Positions 56,439 through 64,000 of a stretch of 64,000 nucleotides of DNA are shown piece after piece. Position numbers and translations under genes: made by a program. This DNA comes from Pyrocephalus nanus (lineage: Eukaryota; Chordata; Aves; Passeriformes; Tyrannidae). The notes below the pieces were generated by a model. It was not told where the DNA came from. It worked only from the letters and a program-made list of their open reading frames with translations, and did not search any database. Location: positions 69,770,629 to 69,834,628 of the forward strand of contig CM076262.1 of NCBI GenBank assembly GCA_038380795.1, given 5' to 3'. Each line of letters starts with the position of its first letter. Positions within the stretch are counted from its first letter, which is position 1.

Positions 56439-56451
56439 AAAAAAAAAAAAG
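56439..56451. repeat. Poly-A tract
   Basis: About thirteen A. Confidence 0.85.
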
Positions 56452-59343
56452 GGTTTCAGGATCATACCCAGAAACAATAAATGCCCCAGGCATGAAGTAA
56501 AAACAGCTCTAGCCAGTACAAGTTTGTTTGCCAAGTGATAGTATCTGCCGTGTTGGTTGTAGCAATTAAGTCTGCTGAAACATGAAAACAAATACATCCA
56601 TCCATCCCCCCCACCTCCAGCTCTCCCCTCTGCAGCACAGTGTTTTCATAAGTTAAAGGGGAATGTTCTTTGGAAGGAATATTAAACCTCACAATCTAGG
56701 CTTTAAATCAATTTCTAATGGGATGAGACCTAACGTGGGGAGGGCAGATGGGACAGATTATTCCACCTCTATTTTCCCATGAAGCTTCTGACACAGGCTA
56801 CTGTTGGAAGTAAGATAGTAGATTAGTTTGACCTCAGGTCTCGTTCAGTATGGTAGCTCTTGCACTGTTAAACTCTATAAAAGTATACTGCTATCAGATT
56901 GCTTTTTACAGCTCTGCCTGGCCCCCTCTCCTTGATGATGTGTGTGGGAAGCCAAGCAAAACGTTCCATTAGTGTTTAGAGAGAGAATTTGAGATACAAT
57001 TTTCAGTTGATGCTGTAGGATTTATGATGTGTATAGTGCAGAAATGACTTCACTGGACTTGAGTCATGTTGTGTATTAATGAATTACCAGGATATGAGTC
57101 AGCCTTGGAATGGTTCGAGCAGGAAGGTAGCATTCTTCCACAAACAATAATCTGTTGATAAATAATGCTGAAAGCTGTAATTCAATAGGAATTGTTTTTA
57201 AAGGGAATCAGAGAAAGACTATATGCATAGATGTAATCACATTGATTAAGGTCAAGATAGCCTTTACCCTCATTATATATGTACAGAATTGCATTAAAAT
57301 GACAACTCTGTCCCAAATATTCATTTTCCTGCGCTTGAAGCTCCACTCCTGAGGCTTTTAAAAGTGCCCTGGTTTGCTTATTTTGTTCTAATGAGAAAAA
57401 AACAAACCCTAACCCGCAGAAATGAAGGGATGTGGTTTTCTTCCAGTAGCCATGTTACAAACTCTGCTGCTCTTTGTTTTGGTCACTTGGAGATGAGGCC
57501 TGAGTCAGGACAGCTGATAAAAACCCAAAAATCTAAGATCAGATATTAACAGCCAGTGGAATGGGGGAGTGTCTCCTGGGGGTTTGCTGGGTGTGGGGTT
57601 TTTGATGCAGTTTTGCAAAGCAGAGTGTTAATGTTTTTGGAGGGATACCTGCCTTTCTGGGCAGAGTTTTTCAGCAAGCTTTTGAAGCAGAGAACAGCAA
57701 TTCTTGTGTCTGCTGAGCAGTCACTGACTTCAGCAAGAGCAGGGGAGCTGGGAATTCCCAGTGAGGTCCACGGGAGGTGAAGTTGGAAGTGCTGCATCGG
57801 AGTTCTGGGCTGAAAACTGAAACTGTGTTGTTGTACTTGCTCTTTCAGCACCGTCAAATAACACCAGGCACGTTTTCACCCAGACTAGTCCCCTGCTCCT
57901 GCAGGGAGTCTCACCAGCAGCTCCTGCTGAAGGGTGATGGAGACAAAACACCTTAGCAAAGAGAACAGTTTCCTCTTTTCAGAAATGTGTCTAGAAATCA
58001 AATGTATTGCAGTACAGAGGGAATATTCCTTCCTTGGCACAGAGGAGGGCAAAGCCTTTATTATGTTGTCTCATCAGGCTGTTAAGCTGCTCTTACAGAG
58101 TTGCTGTGTAAATAGTGGCTTGAGCAGAGTGCAGACTAGTAAACATGTTTGTGTTTGTAGGGAAACCAATAAAGTTTCTTTTAATGTGCCTGAAGTTTTT
58201 TTTTAATGTACTTCTCCTGATATATGGCTTCTCCTACCCCAAGCCCTTGAAGTAGTAGCACAGTTTATTGCTATAATAGCAGTAGATAACTCAGCTTGCC
58301 TTTGTCTTGGGAAATGATTGATATTGGAAAATGATACGTTTGCTTATAAAATCTTGGCAATGTTTTGATGAAAGTGCTTTGTTTTCTTAAGAAAAAACAA
58401 AACAAAACATTGGAAATAGTATTTAATTGCATTTTAGATTGCCCTAGCAAAACAATGGTGAGAGCACAAAGGTAGCAGGAGCCAAAGCCAGCTGCCTCCT
58501 GCTGGGTTCCTCAGATTAGCAGGGGAACCTGAGCACAACAAAGCCCTCATGTCATGGGCAAGGGGTGGGGAAGGTCTAGGACAGGTAAGCCTAGGCACAA
58601 GAGCAAGCAAAAATCTGAACACAGACACAACTTTGCCTCCAATTTCAAGATGTTCCTCACCCAGAAATTTAGCCTTTTGCCTTTCTTGTCGCCGTCTCCC
58701 TTTGTCCTTCCCCTCACGTCACAGCAGATTAAACCCTCGAAGCCAGGAGACCCTCGTGTAGCTGGGAGGTGACTGTGTCCAGTTGTCACCTACAGAAATT
58801 ACCCACACAAGCAAACTGGCTCAAGAGGATCGTTATTTTCATGCCATTAATAATTTTGTTTCAGAATTTCGTGCCAAAGACAATCTGTAGGTAATGTGGG
58901 GCAGCAGCGAAGCAGATAAATTCAGTGTCAGAGGTGCACTGAGGGTGTTGGTCCCGTCCAAAATACCACTGGCTGTAGCTGCAATTTCATTCTCCGGGCT
59001 GAGTATTAAAACTTAAACTCAATTTTAAGTCAGGCTCATTTGTCACAGCTTTGTTGACCTTTCTCTGATTTGTCATCACTGAAAAGTTGCAAATGTACTT
59101 GGACTTTCTTTGTCCTTGCACCAAGCAGTTCCATCCCCTCCTGATCCCAGAGTGGGTGGATTTTGCAGCTCTCGTGCTCAGCTTAACTCGCTTTGTACTG
59201 ATTTGAAAAGTAATGGGCTATAAAAATGAGCAATACTGTTAAATGTACTTAGGCATATTTCATAGTGTTATTTATACTATTAGCTTTGGTTTTATTTAGA
59301 AGATAAATGGTGCTTTACTCATCTTTAGATCCCTGTAGTGCAT

Positions 59344-59380
59344 TTTTATATATTTTATTTTTTATATATATATTTTAATA
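59344..59380. repeat. AT-rich low-complexity stretch
   Basis: TATATATTTTATTTTTTATATATATATTTTAAT-type sequence. Nothing else is visible in it. Confidence 0.8.
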
Positions 59381-59838
59381 TCCTTCAGAAATCCCTTTAA
59401 AAATTGTTATTCACACAGATAACAGTAAACACGAGAGAACTGCCATGAGCTTGTGGTGAGGTTAAATGTGATATGCCCGACAGACAAAACCAATAACAGT
59501 TTGAAATCTTCCTTTCCAAATGCCTTAATAGAACACCTCCCCTGGCTCACTTTGTGCCTGCTTGGGGTGCAGTCTTACAGGAGGTGACCTGTCCTCACCT
59601 GCAGCACAAGTCTGTGGCCTCTCCCTGCCTCCAGAAGCTCCAGCATCCAGTGCTGCTGGCCATTAAATTTAATACCAGGTTGACTAAGCTTTATAATTCC
59701 CCTTGCAGTGCTGAGATTCAGCAAGCAGTTTTGCACAGCCACGTTTAAAATACTAGAAGAGATTACTGTCTGCCAAATTGGCATTTCTCAGGTAGTCCTC
59801 TACTGTTATTCTGTTTTTTAGTTTGGTGCTCCATGCAA

Positions 59839-59854
59839 AAAAAAAAAAAAAAAA
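59839..59854. repeat. Poly-A tract
   Basis: About sixteen A, then GGTGGGTGGTGGGG. Confidence 0.85.
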
Positions 59855-60420
59855 GGTGGGTGGTGGGGTCTTTCATGCTGCTGCAGGGAAAAAAATATCA
59901 GAAATCCACCCAACAGCAGAGAAATACATAATCAGTAATAATAGTGGTGATAATGTTGATGTATTTCATTATAGAAATGTAAAAAAGCTTTGGCCCAAAC
60001 CCCCCCATCTACAGTCAAAGAAACCCCCAAAGACCCCAAAGTCGGCTGCCAATTTTTGCCTGGCTGGAGTGGCCAAATCCTGCCGTTTCCATCCCAAACC
60101 ATAAATCTTCCCAACCCCCTTTGGTGCTCCAAAAGCAAGCCAACAATTGCCCGGCTGGTGCAGGAGGCAGAGCAAAGCCAGAGGGACCGGGAGCAGAGCT
60201 GGCCCTGCAGCGCTGACAGGAGGAGGAGTGCGTGGTGGTCACTTCACTTGGCACGTGTGGTCAGGGGAACACCCAGGGAATAGACCTTTACTTGCATCAA
60301 GATGTTGTTCCCCAGCCCCATTTCTGCAGACTCAGAGGAAGCCCCGAGGGAGGCTTGTGGAAAGGGAACGAGCTTGTGGATTCCGGGTGGAAGAAAAACC
60401 AAATACGGAATTTTCGGGAG

Positions 60421-60442
60421 GAAAAAAAAAAAAAAAAAAAAA
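60421..60442. repeat. Poly-A tract
   Basis: About twenty A, at the edge of a GC-richer stretch (60020-60400) in which no element was recognised. Confidence 0.85.
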
Positions 60443-63400
60443 GGAGAAAGGAAAATTAATTTGTCGATACGTGAGATCACATAAAGCTCCCTTGGAAGAG
60501 TTCCTAAAGAAAAGATTGTGTTAGCTCTGGAGAGGGAGCAAACAATTTAGGCCTTGAATTTTATTGCCAAGCCTCATTTTTTAACCTGCTTTCCTTCTGT
60601 TTTCAAGCCCCAGAGATAGCACGGTGGTTCACAGAGAGTGCAAGTGGTCTCTTTTGATAAGGTCTGATAGCAGAGATAAAGAAAACAAGCTGCCATTTGC
60701 CTTTAAAGACTCTTATTTGGAATCCTGCTTTCTTGTGTGTAGCCTCAGACCCAAGAAAACAGCATCTACCAAGAGATTTGCTGATTGCTGGAAGGATCAG
60801 GTATTGCACTATACTCTTTTAAGAGAAAATATTCAGCAATTAAAAAGGAGCACTCCAGTTTGAACTCTTCAAAATTAAACTGATGGAAAAGACTAACAGG
60901 CCAGTCCAGGAAAACATCCAGACAACCCTTTCTGGAGCAGAGATGCTTTTGGAGGTTACCAAGCAAAATGCCAGGCAGAGGCTGCTGAAGTGCAGGGGGT
61001 CAAACTGAATGGGTATGGTCATCCTGCTGGCATTAAAATACACTCATTCTTCCAAAATAAATATCCAGGTGGTGGATTTTGTCTTGGAAGACGTTATTCG
61101 ATTTCAGACATGTGAGAACACAGGGTAAGAGGAGAAATCAGGGGTGCCCAGATATTCCACAGAGCAAAATGAGAGTATCTGAAGTGATCAGACCATAATG
61201 ATAAACAACAGACTACTGTGGCTTCCTAAACTGCACTTGCAACCAGAGCTATACAGAGTGTTAATATTGCATTTAGTACTGCATAAAAACAGAAAGACAG
61301 GGCCTTGGACTTGTCCCTCTCTGCTGCTGTGTGCCTGTCCCTGAAGCTGAGCAATAGTCATGTCACTGTGCACTGCTAAATCCTTGAAGTATCTCCTCAG
61401 TGGGATGCTTGCATAGTCACAGGTTTCTGATTATTTGTTGCCTCTGTCTCGAGTATATTTTGCAGGTTTCTTTTTGCTGTTTATATACATTTATTTGCTT
61501 TGCTACCTCTCTGCATTCTAACAAATCATCTCTAATAAAAAGCACATTTCCTTGCCAGCAGAATCAATTGCCTTCAGAAGTCTTGCAGTCCCTGATTAGT
61601 GGGTTACATTTGGTCTTCACTAATCACATAGTTAACTCTGAGCAATAAAGTTCTTAAATAAATAAATGCTCTGGTCCAAGTCAACCTTAAGTCATAATGC
61701 ACAGTTTCCCACTTAAATTTCTGAAATACAAGATGAGACTGTGCTACTTGGGCACTTAAATTCACATTAAAAATATAGCCATTAGTGCCAGATCTGTTTT
61801 CTTTCTGCAGGTCATTAGTATGTTCTTAACAATTAAGTCTCAGCAACAAGTTGCCTTGATTGCAAAGCAGTAATGCAGTGGGTTTTCAATTACTTTTAAA
61901 GGCTTGGGGTTATGGCTTTTTTTTTTCTTCCTTTGCCTTTGTGTTAGCCTGCTCCAGGAGCACTCAGTGGGAAGGTAATGAAGTAGAGGATTTGTACATT
62001 ACTACATCTTTCCATGCTTCCTTTTCGTTGGTTTTATTATTGCAGACTTTGAAACATAAGGAGAAGTCAGCTCTAAGCCATTCCTTCTGGTCAGGGCTGG
62101 ATGTGCATTAGAGAGCTCTCAGATGGAGGGATGCATTTTTACTAACTGTGAACAGGGGCAGGTCACTGTGGATCAAAAAAAAACGTGAGATGTGGTGGAA
62201 ACCCCATCATGGGGCAGAATAATGCCTTTCCCAACAACGCTGAGTTTAAACCACCATTTGCTGGAGAACAGAGCTCGAATCACGACTCCCTGTGGCCCAG
62301 CAACCACTCCTTAGATTAAGATATGTGGTTTCCCTTCATGTCTGTCAAATATTGTTGGAAGGCAGGCTGGCTGGGCTCTGAGGTGAACAACGTTACATGG
62401 GTGGTATCAGTTCCCTGCAGAAACTGGAGTTAGGGGGGCAGGGGGAGGAGAAGACAGAATATAACTTCCAGCCAAAATACATACAAAAAAGCATTGGTGT
62501 TTATTTTAAAAACATCATGTAACACTTCTTTAGAGTTCCTATGTATGTGTGTGCTTAATGAATGGGAACAAGGAAAGGCTCTGTTCCTCAGAGGAGCCGA
62601 TAGCTTGGAAGCCGAGAAAGGTGAAGGCGAAACGTTCTGACTGACCCTGAGCTTGGCTTGTGCGCATGACCTGGGGTACAAATGAGTCCACAGTTGGCTT
62701 GGGGGTTAAAAATAAGCCAGGGCTGTGTGAGGTGGACAAAACACAACTATGTATTGGGAGTGTGTGGACTCATGAGTGTAACAGCACCTCGAAGTATTGC
62801 TGTGACGTCGTGACCATTTTTGACTGATGTACCAGCATTCAGGGTGTCGTGAGTCACTCCTGATGAAGGAGTTGCTAGTAGACACAGATATTTCCTTTTC
62901 TTTTTGTTGTACATTCCATAGCTAAGCAGAAAGTATTAATTTTTTATTTTACTTCTATTTGAAATGGTGTATTTAAATTTATGTGTTTTGCATATATGCA
63001 GTGATCTAGTGCATACTTCATGTCTCGCCTCACCAGACACAGATAAATCAAATGTAAGATGTGTCACACAGATCAAATATATCATTACAGCCTGAACTCT
63101 GTCACAAATCCCAGTTATAGCTTTTATTGATTGTCTTTGAGCCCCTCCTGTCTCGTTCTCTGGAGCACAAATAGCACCGTCAAACACCAGTGATCTCTCC
63201 TTGCCACTTTTATTTTCAGATCACAGGGAAAAATACTCCCAGCAGCAAGGCCAAACTCTTCTTCAGTCACAATATGTGGCCTGTGTTTTGGGAGGAGGTT
63301 CCCAGCCAGTGGGAAGGGACTTGAATGAGCATGGAAAATAAGCTGCTGTATTCCCTGCTCCCTCAGGTCACCTCTGAGACTCATCTGTGTGAGGAGACTT

Positions 63401-63929
63401 TAGAAGAAATCTGATCTGTGGTAGCTCCCTTCTGGAGATAGAAGACTTGGCTTTCCAGTACTGACAACCTGACACCCACTTAATAACTTTGCATTCAAGA
63501 AAAATAATGATTATTGAGAGATCATTTAACATGTAAAAGCAGGGGGGGAAAAAAGAAGCTAAGTATGATTGAAAAACCAACAATGAAATCCAAATGCTGA
63601 CTTGAAATAATAGGAACCCAGCCAAACTAATATTATCAAGTGTGGCCACTGTTGCCAGAAATTGCTTCCCTCAAAAACCCAGGGAAATCCTGCTCTTTTA
63701 TTAAAGCATTGAGCAATCTCCTCAAGTTGAATCCCTTCTGTGCAAAAATCAAGGAGTGCTTCCACTGTCCAGGCATTCTCTGGGCAGATGGGAACATGGA
63801 TTGCTGGAAGAGATGCTGGGCTTTATTCAGCCTGAGATGATGCCTTGATGTCATTGGAAACAGGGGCTGGAAGTTGAGCTGTGAGGAGCACAGGACACCA
63901 TAGGGAGAGATCTGGGACTGCTCATGGAT

Positions 63930-63985
63930 CGGTGGTGGAGATTGGAAGGGACCTTTGGAGCTCATCTGCTCCAGCTCCTGAACTT
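63930..63985 (-). mobile_element. Probable CR1 LINE 3' fragment, reverse orientation
   Basis: GATTGGAAGGGACCTTTGGAGCTCATCTGCTCCAG-type wording is the reverse complement of the CR1 3' end (GGACTAGATGATC...AAGGTCCCTTCCAA). The tail octamers expected just before it are not clear, and the window ends soon after. Confidence 0.55.
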
Positions 63986-64000
63986 GGCATTTCCACTGAG

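Larger units (their letters stand above)
49033..64000 (+). other. SCUBE1: SCUBE1 intron downstream of EGF7 exon (3' end outside window)
   Basis: At least 15 kb of intron. It holds two probable SINE relics (49270-49350, 51858-51995), the clear CR1 LINE fragment (55672-55955), a minus-oriented CR1 scrap at the end (63930-63985), a 20-base palindrome (55175-55194) and several A-runs. The next SCUBE1 exon, expected to begin D-I-D-E-C and contain a CDHIC-type motif, was searched for on the + strand and not found. Confidence 0.8.

Noticed and set aside
57398..57420. AAACCCTAACCC-like string suggesting telomeric repeat
   Set aside because: Only about one and a half units, not an array.
60001..60130. 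C-rich stretch with ACCCCCC and GACCCC, considered as an i-motif or G-quadruplex site
   Set aside because: C-runs are irregular and separated by long gaps; no clear four-run pattern.
60147..60524. 125-codon open frame ending in a poly-lysine stretch
   Set aside because: The lysines are a translated poly-A tract, and several frames on both strands are open here because of local GC-rich sequence.

Overview
The window is vertebrate genomic DNA, almost certainly from a bird. It is AT-leaning and intron-dominated, with GT-AG introns and many poly-A/poly-T and simple-repeat tracts. A CR1 retrotransposon 3' end at about 55672-55955 has the short TTCTGTGAT-type tail repeats typical of birds. Its wording resembles songbird copies as I remember them, so a passerine is a reasonable but unproven guess.

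One protein-coding gene is supported: an internal segment of SCUBE1 (signal peptide, CUB and EGF-like domain protein 1) on the + strand. Five exons lie at 8688-8813, 15139-15255, 17815-17904, 30701-30817 and 48910-49032. They total 573 bases (191 codons, under 1% of the window). All five begin and end in phase 1, so they join in one open frame and any of them could be skipped without a frameshift. Four encode single six-cysteine EGF-like modules, corresponding to EGF repeats 4, 5, 6 and 7 by comparison with remembered human SCUBE1. The fifth, at 17815-17904, encodes a 30-residue cysteine-free spacer with an N-glycosylation sequon and an RVKR furin-type site. The first exons (signal peptide, EGF1-3) lie upstream of the window. 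The remaining EGF repeats, spacer, cysteine-rich repeats and CUB domain lie downstream.

Layout: 1-8687 is intron. 8688-17904 holds three exons separated by introns of 6.3 and 2.6 kb. A 12.8 kb intron leads to the exon at 30701, which sits in a local CpG-rich patch. An 18.1 kb intron leads to the exon at 48910. 49033-64000 is intron again. The introns hold simple repeats, two CR1 fragments beside the clear one, probable ancient MIR/tRNA-derived SINE relics (about 42131-42265, 49270-49350, 51858-51995), and several short symmetric or repeated motifs that could be regulatory. I saw no tRNA, rRNA, CRISPR array, bacterial-type gene, or convincing nested gene or processed pseudogene.

I did not find a new biological system. 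The most useful observations are the cleavable-spacer exon, which looks like a regulated cassette exon, and a handful of candidate intronic regulatory elements.
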